A DNA stretch of 13,422 bases from Oceanospirillaceae bacterium (GTDB taxonomy: Bacteria > Pseudomonadota > Gammaproteobacteria > Pseudomonadales > Balneatricaceae), in assembly GCA_023954795.1 (NCBI GenBank), contig JAGSHA010000047.1, forward strand, positions 1 to 13,422, written 5' to 3'. The position numbers were made by a program, and so were the translations under genes. This document shows, piece by piece, positions 6,235-13,046 of this stretch. Below the pieces are notes generated by a model. The model made no database searches, was not told the origin of the DNA, and worked only from the letters and a program-made list of their open reading frames with translations. Position 1 is the stretch's first letter. Each line of letters starts with the position of its first letter.

Positions 6235-7404
6235 ATGGAAGAGCACAACCTCGTCTTTTCGTTCTTTCTTATTTTTACCGGCGCAGCGATTCTTGCCTCC
6301 GCCGCTCTCTACACACGCCAACCGTTATTGGTGGCCTATATTGTGCTGGGGGCAATTCTAGGGCCTTATGGCATGGGATACGTCAGCGACACTAAGATGC
6401 TGTCGGAGATATCCCATATCGGCATTATTTTCCTGCTGTTCCTGCTTGGGCTTGATATGCAGCCCAGCCACTTAATCCATATGCTGAAGAAAGCCACTCT
6501 GGTGGCCATAGGCAGCTCGATTATTTTCTTCGCCACCGGATACGGTATCGGCGTCGCATTTGGTTATACGCAAGCCGAGGCCGCGATCATCGGCGCCGCG
6601 CTGATGTTCTCCAGCACAATTATCGGCATCAAACTGCTCCCGACAACAGTGCTGCACCACCGACATACCGGTGAGCTGGTCGTTGGCCTTTTGCTACTAC
6701 AAGACGTTATCGCGATCATGGTCCTGCTGTTCCTATACAGTGGCGACTCGGGCGACAACGGCATGGGCACCTATCTGAAGACGCTGGCAGCACTGCCTGC
6801 CCTGATCGCTGGCGCATTTGTCTTCGTGAAGTATGTCTTGCTGAAGCTTATCCAGCGCTTTGATCGCTTTCATGAGTACATCTTTCTATTAGCAATCGGC
6901 TGGTGCCTGGGGCTGGCAGAGGTCGCTCAGATGTCCGGCCTGTCTGCAGAGATCGGTGCATTCGTTGCGGGCGTATCCATCGCCACCAGCCCAATTGCAC
7001 AGTACATTGCGACGAGCCTGAAACCGCTGCGTGATTTCTTCCTGATTCTGTTTTTCTTTTCGATTGGCGCAAGCTTCAACTTGTCGTTGCTCAACGAAAT
7101 TTTACTGCCGTCAGTGATTCTCGCGGTACTGGTGGTTGCACTCAAGCCGGTCGTATTCCGCTTTATGCTCAGCAGAATCAGCGAATCTAAGAGTCTGGCC
7201 TGGGAAGTGGGTTTTCGACTGGGACAGATTAGTGAGTTTTCGCTACTGATCGCCTACATCGCCACAAGCGCAGCGCTGATTGGACAGGAAGCCTCACATG
7301 TTATTCAAGCGACTGCGATCTTGACGTTCCTACTCTCCAGCTACGTAGTGATCTTTAACTTCCCATCACCCATCGCTGTGTCGGACAAGTTACGCCGTGA
7401 CTAG
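6235..7404 (+). CDS. CPA2-family (Kef-type) cation:proton antiporter, membrane domain only
   Basis: A 389-residue inner-membrane protein of the monovalent cation:proton antiporter-2 family (Kef/NhaS3-like), likely exchanging K+ or Na+ for H+. Many hydrophobic segments cover the whole length. Family motifs are visible: LLVAYIVLGAILGPYGMG (31-48), FLLFLLGLDMQPSHL (66-80), the LLLQDVIAI motif with Gln156-Asp157 (ion-translocation region), FFLILFFFSIGASFNL (268-283) and RLGQISEFSLLIA (328-340). E. coli KefB/KefC are about 600 residues with a cytosolic RCK/TrkA-N gating domain. Here the protein stops right after the last membrane segment (SPIAVSDKLRRD), with no RCK remnant before the terminator. 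Short members without RCK exist, so it need not be broken. The ATG is preceded by GGAG (3 nt away) and AAGGA (11 nt away). Confidence 0.92.
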   Translation: MEEHNLVFSFFLIFTGAAILASAALYTRQPLLVAYIVLGAILGPYGMGYVSDTKMLSEISHIGIIFLLFLLGLDMQPSHLIHMLKKATLVAIGSSIIFFATGYGIGVAFGYTQAEAAIIGAALMFSSTIIGIKLLPTTVLHHRHTGELVVGLLLLQDVIAIMVLLFLYSGDSGDNGMGTYLKTLAALPALIAGAFVFVKYVLLKLIQRFDRFHEYIFLLAIGWCLGLAEVAQMSGLSAEIGAFVAGVSIATSPIAQYIATSLKPLRDFFLILFFFSIGASFNLSLLNEILLPSVILAVLVVALKPVVFRFMLSRISESKSLAWEVGFRLGQISEFSLLIAYIATSAALIGQEASHVIQATAILTFLLSSYVVIFNFPSPIAVSDKLRRD

Positions 7405-7467
7405 ATTCGATACGACGGAAGCAATGCCGAAAGAAAGCATCTAGAAATTGGCGTTTGAAATTCAGAA

Positions 7468-7498
7468 AAAAAACGGGGCCAGAACGGCCCCGTTTTTT
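7468..7498. terminator. Bidirectional intrinsic terminator between antiporter gene and mepK
   Basis: Perfect 13-bp stem, aaaaaacggggcc (7468-7480) with ggccccgtttttt (7486-7498), and a 5-nt loop. It gives a GC-rich stem and a T-run on both strands and sits between the convergent antiporter gene (ends 7404) and mepK (ends 7507). This is the strongest terminator in the window. Confidence 0.95.
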
Positions 7499-7506
7499 AT
7501 TGAAGA

Positions 7507-8058
7507 TTAGCCCCAGGTACGAACCGGGCCAACATCCACGTGAATAAAGTTACTGCGCTGGTAGTATCCCACCCCGCCCACTTGCAATGAACGCGCCTGA
7601 CTGCCCAGCTGCTTCAATGGCACGCCCGGCAGACGAATATCGATCGCCTTACCCAGCATATGATAGCTGCGCTTCGCGACACTTGAGCTTTGCTTACGCA
7701 GTTTGGCGTTGGTTTCCGGAGAACGGTATCCAGAGATGACATGGAACTGCTTCTGAATACCGAGGTCTTGCTGAAGCAGGTGCAGCATATCAAACAAGCG
7801 CGGATCCATAGCGGTGCTGGTATCACTGCGGTGATCTCGCAGCAGATGATTTACTTCAGCCATTACGTCCGGAATGTAGTGACCTTCAGCCCAATAGGTC
7901 GCATCCAGGCTTTCACCTGTGTGCAGATTATAGAAGCTTAACTTACGCTCAGGAGAGGCCAAAAGCGGCGCCCGAGCACCCAATGCAGATGCGCTGGCCA
8001 AACCCAGCGCCGTTCCACTGAGGCTTTTCAAAAAGCCCCGACGACTAATAAGATTCAT
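7507..8058 (-). CDS. mepK: Murein DD-/LD-endopeptidase MepK (YcbK/DUF882 family), Tat-exported
   Basis: A 183-residue M15-type metallopeptidase (E. coli MepK/YcbK 182). It cuts peptidoglycan cross-links, notably 3-3 bonds in E. coli, to allow sacculus growth. The N-terminus is a textbook Tat signal: SRRGFLK (5-11), a weakly hydrophobic stretch, and a possible AxA-like cleavage near ALGARA (25-30). So the protein should be exported folded to the periplasm. The catalytic domain has SGYRSPETN (109-117) and zinc ligands His133 and Asp140 in SYHMLGKAIDIRL and His173 in FIHVDVG. The start ATG has only a weak GAG 4 nt upstream. It follows ybiB after 74 bp, with a candidate own promoter inside an inverted repeat. 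The bidirectional terminator lies just past its 3' end. Confidence 0.93.
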   Translation of the reverse strand: MNLISRRGFLKSLSGTALGLASASALGARAPLLASPERKLSFYNLHTGESLDATYWAEGHYIPDVMAEVNHLLRDHRSDTSTAMDPRLFDMLHLLQQDLGIQKQFHVISGYRSPETNAKLRKQSSSVAKRSYHMLGKAIDIRLPGVPLKQLGSQARSLQVGGVGYYQRSNFIHVDVGPVRTWG

Positions 8059-8087
8059 AAAACTCGACTAAAAAACAGACAATTAAC

Positions 8088-8122
8088 AACCGGATCGTCA
8101 TTATGCATATCTTGATCCGGTT
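8088..8122. repeat. 9-bp-arm inverted repeat around the mepK promoter
   Basis: Arms aaccggatc (8088-8096) and gatccggtt (8114-8122) are perfect reverse complements separated by 17 nt. One arm fills the promoter spacer next to the -35 and the other covers the predicted start site, leaving the -10 between them. It may be an operator, or a stem-loop at the ybiB mRNA 3' end; the downstream minus-strand sequence (GTTAATTG) is a poor U-tract. Confidence 0.6.
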
Positions 8123-8128
8123 TGTACA
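8100..8128 (-). promoter_or_regulatory. Candidate sigma-70 promoter of mepK
   Basis: On the minus strand -35 TGTACA (8123-8128, four of six), a 17-bp spacer and -10 CATAAT (8100-8105, five of six). Transcription would begin near 8093, a leader of about 35 nt. The -35 lies 4 nt after the ybiB stop codon. Confidence 0.5.
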
Positions 8129-8132
8129 TTTT

Positions 8133-9128
8133 TTAGCCTACAGAAAACTGATTGATCGTTCGTGAATCCCACATTTTCTCTGCCCGCTTCAACAACTCTT
8201 CCTGATCGCCAGACTCACCCAATAAACGAAGCAATAGCGCTACGGTCGATTTGATCGCCAACAAACCATACTCGTGCTCAGACTCTCCACGCCAGATCTG
8301 CCCAAGCAATGTTGGATCGAGCTCACCTTCCTTAACAAAACGACGCGGCACGATGCGCGGCCATTCGCTCTCTTCCAGTTCACCATCGATCACCCATTGC
8401 AGGATACTTTCACCGTCAGGCTTCGCCTCCGCCTCACCGCCATCACCTTTCACCGTCAGATTTCGCTCGAACCCCAAAAGCTGCGCCGTTTGCTGATGCA
8501 TTGGCCCATACGGTGGATGAAAAACACCATCAACACTGCACTTGGCATGCAAGGGATTCAGCATCCGTGCCAACGTATGCACTGGAGATCGCAAACCCAG
8601 AACAGACCGCAGCTGAATGATTCGACCTAAAGGCGGACACATATGATCAATCGACATAAACGCAAAATTCACACGCGCCAATTCCGCATCAACACGTAAC
8701 CAGCTATCACAGGTGCTCAACCCGAACTGAGACAGCATGTCCTCGGTATAGATTCGCTCAGGCGTATGACCACGCGCGCCATGCATAAAGATGCGATAAC
8801 CATGGCTCGCCAGGCATAACGCTGCAAGCAAAAACCAAGGATGGCGCCGCTTCTTACCCGCATAGCTCGACCAATCCAGGTCTACCTGCAATTCAGCCGG
8901 AGCTGCGTATCGCTGCCGCGTTGCATCAGCGAAACCCGCCAGCTCTTCAGGCGACTCCTCCTTTACACGTAACAGCATCAAAAAAGCGCCCAACTGTTCC
9001 GGTTCAGACTGACCGTCCAGAATCATCCCCATCGCCGCTTCCGCTTCTTCACGGGTCAGCGAGCGAGTGCCTGTTTTTCCCTTACCAAGGATACGTACAT
9101 ACTGCGCGAAAGGATGTTCCTGCTTCAT
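8133..9128 (-). CDS. ybiB: YbiB-like protein (TrpD2 family, anthranilate phosphoribosyltransferase fold, nucleic-acid binding)
   Basis: A 331-residue protein (E. coli YbiB about 320) with the glycosyltransferase family 3 fold. The TrpD-like helical N-terminal domain is residues 1-75 (REEAEAAMGMILDGQSEPEQLGAFLMLLRVK). In true TrpD the phosphoribosyl-pyrophosphate loop is GTGGD; at the matching place here is the basic YAGKKRRH, followed by the MHGARGHTPE segment. The TrpD2 group is reported to have lost synthase activity and to bind DNA/RNA, and in E. coli ybiB is in the LexA regulon. The remaining family features (LRSVLGLRSPVHTLARMLNP, then GPMHQQTAQLLGF) are present. I saw no LexA box before the start. 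It is divergent from cobS across 64 bp and upstream of mepK. A tryptophan-biosynthesis annotation would be wrong: no other trp gene is nearby and the active loop is absent. Confidence 0.88.
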   Translation of the reverse strand: MKQEHPFAQYVRILGKGKTGTRSLTREEAEAAMGMILDGQSEPEQLGAFLMLLRVKEESPEELAGFADATRQRYAAPAELQVDLDWSSYAGKKRRHPWFLLAALCLASHGYRIFMHGARGHTPERIYTEDMLSQFGLSTCDSWLRVDAELARVNFAFMSIDHMCPPLGRIIQLRSVLGLRSPVHTLARMLNPLHAKCSVDGVFHPPYGPMHQQTAQLLGFERNLTVKGDGGEAEAKPDGESILQWVIDGELEESEWPRIVPRRFVKEGELDPTLLGQIWRGESEHEYGLLAIKSTVALLLRLLGESGDQEELLKRAEKMWDSRTINQFSVG

Positions 9129-9192
9129 AGACCTGCCTTGAGGATTGCTCTAAAGTTATCGGCCTTCACTATACACCTAAGCGGTAGCTCGA

Positions 9193-9957
9193 ATGAATCT
9201 CAGGCATCCAGAAGTCCATCTGTTTTTTAACGCCCTGACATTTTTTACACGCATACCCGCTCCGGCATGGGTTGAGTTCTCCGATTCAAATCTCAACCAC
9301 GCCAGCCGGTACTTCCCTTGGATCGGGCTGATCGTAGGTGCCACAGCTGCACTGGTATATTTCGTTGCCTGCATGCTGTTCCCTTCAGCAATCGCCATCA
9401 CCTTGTCGATGATCGCAACGGTCTGGCTGACAGGCGGATTCCATGAAGATGGCCTGGCCGATGTCTGTGATGGATTTGGCGGTGGCTGGGAGAAAACCCA
9501 GATTCTGACCATCATGAAAGACTCGCGACTGGGAACCTACGGCGCTTTAGGTTTAGTGTTTGCTCTGTTTATGAAGTTCCAGACGCTTAGCCTGATTGAA
9601 CAGCTGATTCCAGCGCTATTGTTAGCACATACCCTCAGCCGTTTTGCCGCAATCACGCTCATCTATTCCGACAATTACGTGCGTGAGGACCAGCAAAGCA
9701 AAGCCAAACCACTCGCAAACAGAATGTCTCGACGCGAGCTGATGATTGCAGCTATACCGGTATTGCTGTGTCTGATTCCTCTCGGCCCCAAGATCTGGTT
9801 AGTCATTATTCCCGTCTGGCTGATGCGTAACTGGTTATCTTATTTCTTTCGCCGCTGGATTGGCGGCTATACCGGCGATTGCCTTGGCGCCACTCAACAG
9901 CTGTGCGAGCTGACCGTTTATCTCTATTTCTGCCTGCCCTTTATATTGGCAGCCTGA
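9193..9957 (+). CDS. cobS: Cobalamin synthase CobS (adenosylcobinamide-GDP ribazoletransferase)
   Basis: A 254-residue inner-membrane protein (E. coli CobS 247). It joins adenosylcobinamide-GDP to alpha-ribazole (5'-phosphate) in the last part of B12 nucleotide-loop assembly. The N-terminus is typical (NALTFFTRIPAP, 13-24). The diagnostic acidic motif GGFHEDGLADVCDGFGGG lies at 81-98, followed by KDSRLGTYG (109-117) and several membrane helices. C-terminal GGYTGDCLGATQQLCE (224-239) is also family-typical. The ATG is the only start after an in-frame stop at 9178-9180; the Shine-Dalgarno is weak. It ends with tandem stops TGA TAG. No cobU, cobT or cobC is in the window, and the 64-bp upstream gap is too short for a cobalamin riboswitch. 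rlmD follows after 36 bp. Confidence 0.96.
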   Translation: MNLRHPEVHLFFNALTFFTRIPAPAWVEFSDSNLNHASRYFPWIGLIVGATAALVYFVACMLFPSAIAITLSMIATVWLTGGFHEDGLADVCDGFGGGWEKTQILTIMKDSRLGTYGALGLVFALFMKFQTLSLIEQLIPALLLAHTLSRFAAITLIYSDNYVREDQQSKAKPLANRMSRRELMIAAIPVLLCLIPLGPKIWLVIIPVWLMRNWLSYFFRRWIGGYTGDCLGATQQLCELTVYLYFCLPFILAA

Positions 9958-9993
9958 TAGAATCCGCGCATCTCTGCGTAATGTGAAGCAATC

Positions 9994-11349
9994 ATGCGAA
10001 AACGACCTGCACCTCGGCGTCACCCTGCCAACAAGAAGAAACCCGTTGCCCTCGATGGCGCTCCAATTCAGCTGTCCATTGAGGGACTCAGCCACGAAGG
10101 GCGCGGTATCGCCCGCCATAATGGCAAAACGCTGTTTGTTGCCGGGGCCCTGCCCGGTGAAGAGGTTGAAGCGCGAATCACCAAGACACACCGCCGCTTC
10201 GATGAGGCACAGTGCATCAACGTTATGCAGGCGTCAGAAGATCGCGCCGAACCGATTTGCGAGCACTACGGCGTATGCGGTGGTTGTGACCTGCAACACC
10301 TGACACACTCGCGTCAAATCGAAGAGAAACAGCGGATCGTGCTGGATCAGCTCGAGCGTTTGGGCAAGATACAACCGGAAAGCACTGAATCTCCGCTTCG
10401 TTCACCCTCCTCTGAATATCGGCGCAGCGCCCGCTTAGGGGTAAACCAGCTACAGCGTGACAACTCTGTTGTCGTTGGATTTCGTCGCCGCGCCAGCAAT
10501 AAGCTGACCCGCATAGACCACTGCCCGGTGTTAAACGATACGCTCAACCAAACGATCCGGCTGCTGCAAAACGCATTAGACCAAGCCGGTCAGGTGCGTG
10601 ATATTACCCACGCTGAGATATCAATGGGTGATCAAGAAGGGGCATTGACGCTACGCATCAAAAAACGCCCTTCGGACGCACTACTGGACGCGATCAGCCT
10701 GGCCGCAAATCAACTGCACCTCCGCTTGTATCTGGATGACGGTCAAAACACGCAGCCCTATGCGGATGCAGCTGATCTGCACTACCGACTACCAGACCAA
10801 GACATAAAACTAAGCTTTGAGCCCGGCGATTTTCTGCAAGTGAATGCAGGCGTTAACGAGCAGATGATTAGCCGTGCGCTGGAGTGGTTACAACCAAAAC
10901 CTGACGATCGTATTCTTGACCTGTTTTCGGGTATCGGAAACTTCACGCTTCCCCTGGCACTTAACGCCGGAGAAGTGGTTGGCGTGGAAGGTAGCGATAC
11001 GATGGTACAGCGTGCTGCGGCCAATGCTGAAGCAAATGGCTTAACGAACTGCGCCTTTTACCGTGCCAACCTTAGCGCAGATCTGCGCCACCATCGCTGG
11101 TTCAACCAAGGTTTCAACAAGATCGTACTGGACCCGCCACGCACGGGCGCGCTCGAAGCGATTAAACAGCTGGAACACTATCAAGCCGATCAAATTCTGT
11201 ATGTCTCTTGCAACCCTTCTGCACTGGCGCGTGACGCTGCAGAGCTGGTTGCGATGGGCTATCGCTTTAGCCGGTTCTGCGTGATGGATATGTTCCCGCA
11301 AACGTCCCATGTGGAATCCCTTGCCCTGTTTGAGAAGCCAGAGAAGTAA
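9994..11349 (+). CDS. rlmD: 23S rRNA (uracil-1939-C5)-methyltransferase RlmD (RumA)
   Basis: A 451-residue SAM-dependent methyltransferase (E. coli RlmD 433) that makes m5U1939 in 23S rRNA. Order of domains: a basic N-terminal tail (MRKRPAPRRHPANKKK), a TRAM RNA-binding domain (about 20-78), a [4Fe-4S] site formed by Cys89, Cys95, Cys98 (CEHYGVCGGC) and Cys177 (DHCPVL), a central domain, then the Rossmann methyltransferase with LDLFSGIGNFTLPLA (308-322), DPPRTGA (380-386), the catalytic Cys406 in YVSCNPSALARD, and the likely base Glu441 in SHVES. All key residues are present. The ATG is fixed by an in-frame stop at 9979-9981, with only a weak GAAG upstream. It lies between cobS (36 bp) and rluA (8 bp) on the same strand, likely co-transcribed. 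Confidence 0.97.
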   Translation: MRKRPAPRRHPANKKKPVALDGAPIQLSIEGLSHEGRGIARHNGKTLFVAGALPGEEVEARITKTHRRFDEAQCINVMQASEDRAEPICEHYGVCGGCDLQHLTHSRQIEEKQRIVLDQLERLGKIQPESTESPLRSPSSEYRRSARLGVNQLQRDNSVVVGFRRRASNKLTRIDHCPVLNDTLNQTIRLLQNALDQAGQVRDITHAEISMGDQEGALTLRIKKRPSDALLDAISLAANQLHLRLYLDDGQNTQPYADAADLHYRLPDQDIKLSFEPGDFLQVNAGVNEQMISRALEWLQPKPDDRILDLFSGIGNFTLPLALNAGEVVGVEGSDTMVQRAAANAEANGLTNCAFYRANLSADLRHHRWFNQGFNKIVLDPPRTGALEAIKQLEHYQADQILYVSCNPSALARDAAELVAMGYRFSRFCVMDMFPQTSHVESLALFEKPEK

Positions 11350-11357
11350 CGCCGTCG

Positions 11358-11978
11358 ATGCCTGAGATTATATTTTCCGATGACCAACTGGTTATCGTAA
11401 ACAAACCCGCCGACCTGCTGTCCGTACCGGGTCGCGGTGAAGATAAACAAGACTGTGTATGGCGACGGGTACAGCAATCATTCCCCACTGCGCGTATCGT
11501 GCACCGACTCGACTACGCAACGTCCGGCCTGATGGTGCTTGCCCTGAATGCCGACAGCCATCGACGCCTAAGCACCGAGTTTCAAGAGCGACGCACACAA
11601 AAATCGTATCAAGCGATCGTTTACGGAACTCTCAAAGAGGAGACGGGTGAAGTCACCGAACCCCTGCGCTGCGATTGGGATAACCGCCCGCTGCAGATCG
11701 TCGATTATGAATACGGGAAAAACGCACATACACGCTGGAAGAAACTCAGGGACGAGCCTAATGGCACCCGGGTGCAACTCACTCCGATTACCGGTCGCTC
11801 CCATCAACTGCGTGTTCATATGCAGTTCCTGGGCCATCCGATCATCGGTGACCGCTTTTATGCATCTGATGATGCACAGGCTCTCAGCCACCGCTTACTG
11901 CTTCACGCTGAGCAGCTCGGCTTTAATCATCCGGAGACCGGAGATTGGCAGGACTTTACCGCCCCGGTGCCGTTCTGA
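11358..11978 (+). CDS. rluA: Dual-specificity 23S rRNA/tRNA pseudouridine synthase RluA
   Basis: A 206-residue pseudouridine synthase (E. coli RluA 219). RluA makes pseudouridine 746 in 23S rRNA and 32 in several tRNAs. The compact form without an S4 domain and the close resemblance along the whole length (NKPADLLSVPGRGEDKQD, CDWDNRPLQ, PITGRSHQLRVHM, GDRFYASDDAQALSHRLLLHAEQL) point to RluA rather than RluC/D. The catalytic Asp52 lies in HRLDYATSGLMV, motif II. The GRSHQLRVH motif is at 146-154. The start lies 8 bp after the rlmD stop, with no clear Shine-Dalgarno, suggesting translational coupling with rlmD. The stop codon lies inside a hairpin, and hprA-like converges 23 bp away. Confidence 0.94.
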   Translation: MPEIIFSDDQLVIVNKPADLLSVPGRGEDKQDCVWRRVQQSFPTARIVHRLDYATSGLMVLALNADSHRRLSTEFQERRTQKSYQAIVYGTLKEETGEVTEPLRCDWDNRPLQIVDYEYGKNAHTRWKKLRDEPNGTRVQLTPITGRSHQLRVHMQFLGHPIIGDRFYASDDAQALSHRLLLHAEQLGFNHPETGDWQDFTAPVPF

Positions 11979-11991
11979 GGACGACACCGGG
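11963..11991. other. Hairpin straddling the rluA stop codon in a convergent junction
   Basis: Arms cccggtg (11963-11969) and caccggg (11985-11991) form 7 bp; after one c-a mismatch the stem continues with cgt/acg. The rluA stop (11976-11978) is in the loop. Neither strand has a T-tract next to it, so it is not a classical terminator. With only 23 bp between rluA and the convergent dehydrogenase gene it may serve as a 3'-end structure for both mRNAs. Confidence 0.45.
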
Positions 11992-12001
11992 ACCCATCAC
12001 A

Positions 12002-12952
12002 TTACGCGCTCACGACACGTACGCTTTGCCCTGATTTAAATGCCTGAATATTTTCGACGGTCTGATCGATAATACGCTGACGCGCCTCACGACTTCCCCA
12101 AGCGGAGTGAGGCGTAATAATCAGATTAGGGATATCATCAGCCAGCAGAAGATTACCGTTTACAGGCGGCTCCTGCGTCAGCACATCCGTTGCGGCTCCC
12201 GCCAGATGACCAGAGCGTAGCGCGTCAGCCAATGCTTGCTCATTAACCACTCCGCCCCGTGCAGCGTTAATTAACACACTACCCGGCTTCATCTTGGCCA
12301 ACGCCTCCGCATCAATCAGATCGAGGGTTTCGTCAGTCAGCGGGCAGTGCAAACTCAACACATCAATTTCTGCCAGAAACTGATCCATCGGCATACGTCC
12401 GGCCTGAGGCTCTCCACCCGGACGCTGAGCAACCACCACCTTCATTCCAAATGCCTTAGCCAGCTCAGCTACCGCCCCCCCCAAATTGCCGTAACCCACA
12501 ATCCCCAAAGTGCGGCCGGACAATTCTCGTATAGGAAAGCCCAGCATGCAAAACTGACTGGCCTTGCCCCAGTCTCCGGCTTTAACCGCGCGATCATACT
12601 GAATAATATTGGTATGCAGCGCCAGCATCATAGATAAAACATGCTGCGCCACCGAATCAACGCCATAGGCAACACAGTTGCATACGGTAATCGACTTTTC
12701 AGCAGCGGCTTGAAGATCGATATTGTTCGTGCCGGTCGCGACCACACAGATAAGCTTCAGATCGGGTGCAGCATCCATCGCAGCGCGACTTATCTTCACC
12801 TTGTTGGTAATGACAATATCGTACCCGGCGATTCGCTCTTCGACCTGCTCAAAAGCGGTGGCCATATGCAGATCCAGCTGACTGACTTCAGACTGAATGG
12901 TTCCCAGATCAAGATCCTCAAGACTTTCTAAATCCAGAATGACAGCTTTCAT
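12002..12952 (-). CDS. D-isomer-specific 2-hydroxyacid dehydrogenase (glycerate dehydrogenase/hydroxypyruvate reductase-like)
   Basis: A 316-residue NAD(P)-dependent cytoplasmic oxidoreductase of the family that includes HprA, PdxB, SerA and D-lactate dehydrogenase. Seen: a split N-terminal substrate domain with CVVATGTNNIDL (69-80), the dinucleotide fold GYGNLGG (153-159, GxGxxG), and the catalytic set Arg232 (ARGGVVNE), Glu261 (TQEPP) and His282 (PHSAWGSREARQRI). The length and the PHSAWGS ending resemble HprA-type glycerate dehydrogenases that interconvert hydroxypyruvate or glyoxylate with D-glycerate or glycolate, but substrate cannot be settled from sequence alone. There is no ACT domain as in SerA. 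The start has a good AAGGA with 7-nt spacing. It is downstream of the BamC-like gene, separated by a terminator, and converges on rluA. Confidence 0.92.
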   Translation of the reverse strand: MKAVILDLESLEDLDLGTIQSEVSQLDLHMATAFEQVEERIAGYDIVITNKVKISRAAMDAAPDLKLICVVATGTNNIDLQAAAEKSITVCNCVAYGVDSVAQHVLSMMLALHTNIIQYDRAVKAGDWGKASQFCMLGFPIRELSGRTLGIVGYGNLGGAVAELAKAFGMKVVVAQRPGGEPQAGRMPMDQFLAEIDVLSLHCPLTDETLDLIDAEALAKMKPGSVLINAARGGVVNEQALADALRSGHLAGAATDVLTQEPPVNGNLLLADDIPNLIITPHSAWGSREARQRIIDQTVENIQAFKSGQSVRVVSA

Positions 12953-12995
12953 CGGTGTTCCTTCTTAATTTTTGATATCGCCCGTTATCAGAGAC

Positions 12996-13023
12996 AAATA
13001 AGGGGCCAAAAGGCCCCTTATTT
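12996..13023 (-). terminator. Intrinsic terminator of the BamC-like gene
   Basis: Perfect 12-bp stem aaataaggggcc (12996-13007) with ggccccttattt (13012-13023) and an AAAA loop (TTTT on the minus strand). On the minus strand it ends in TTATTTGTCT, a moderate U-tract. It begins about 24 nt past the stop at 13047-13049 and lies 43 nt before the dehydrogenase start. The stem is symmetrical enough to work on either strand. Confidence 0.85.
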
Positions 13024-13046
13024 ACAGCAAGTGTGTATAAAGAAAA

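Noticed and set aside
9129..9192. Cobalamin riboswitch or LexA box between ybiB and cobS
   Set aside because: The gap is 64 bp, too short for a cobalamin riboswitch, and no CTGT-N8-ACAG pattern is present.
9981..9986. Second ATGTGA start-stop just upstream of rlmD
   Set aside because: It has no Shine-Dalgarno of its own and does not overlap the rlmD start; probably chance.
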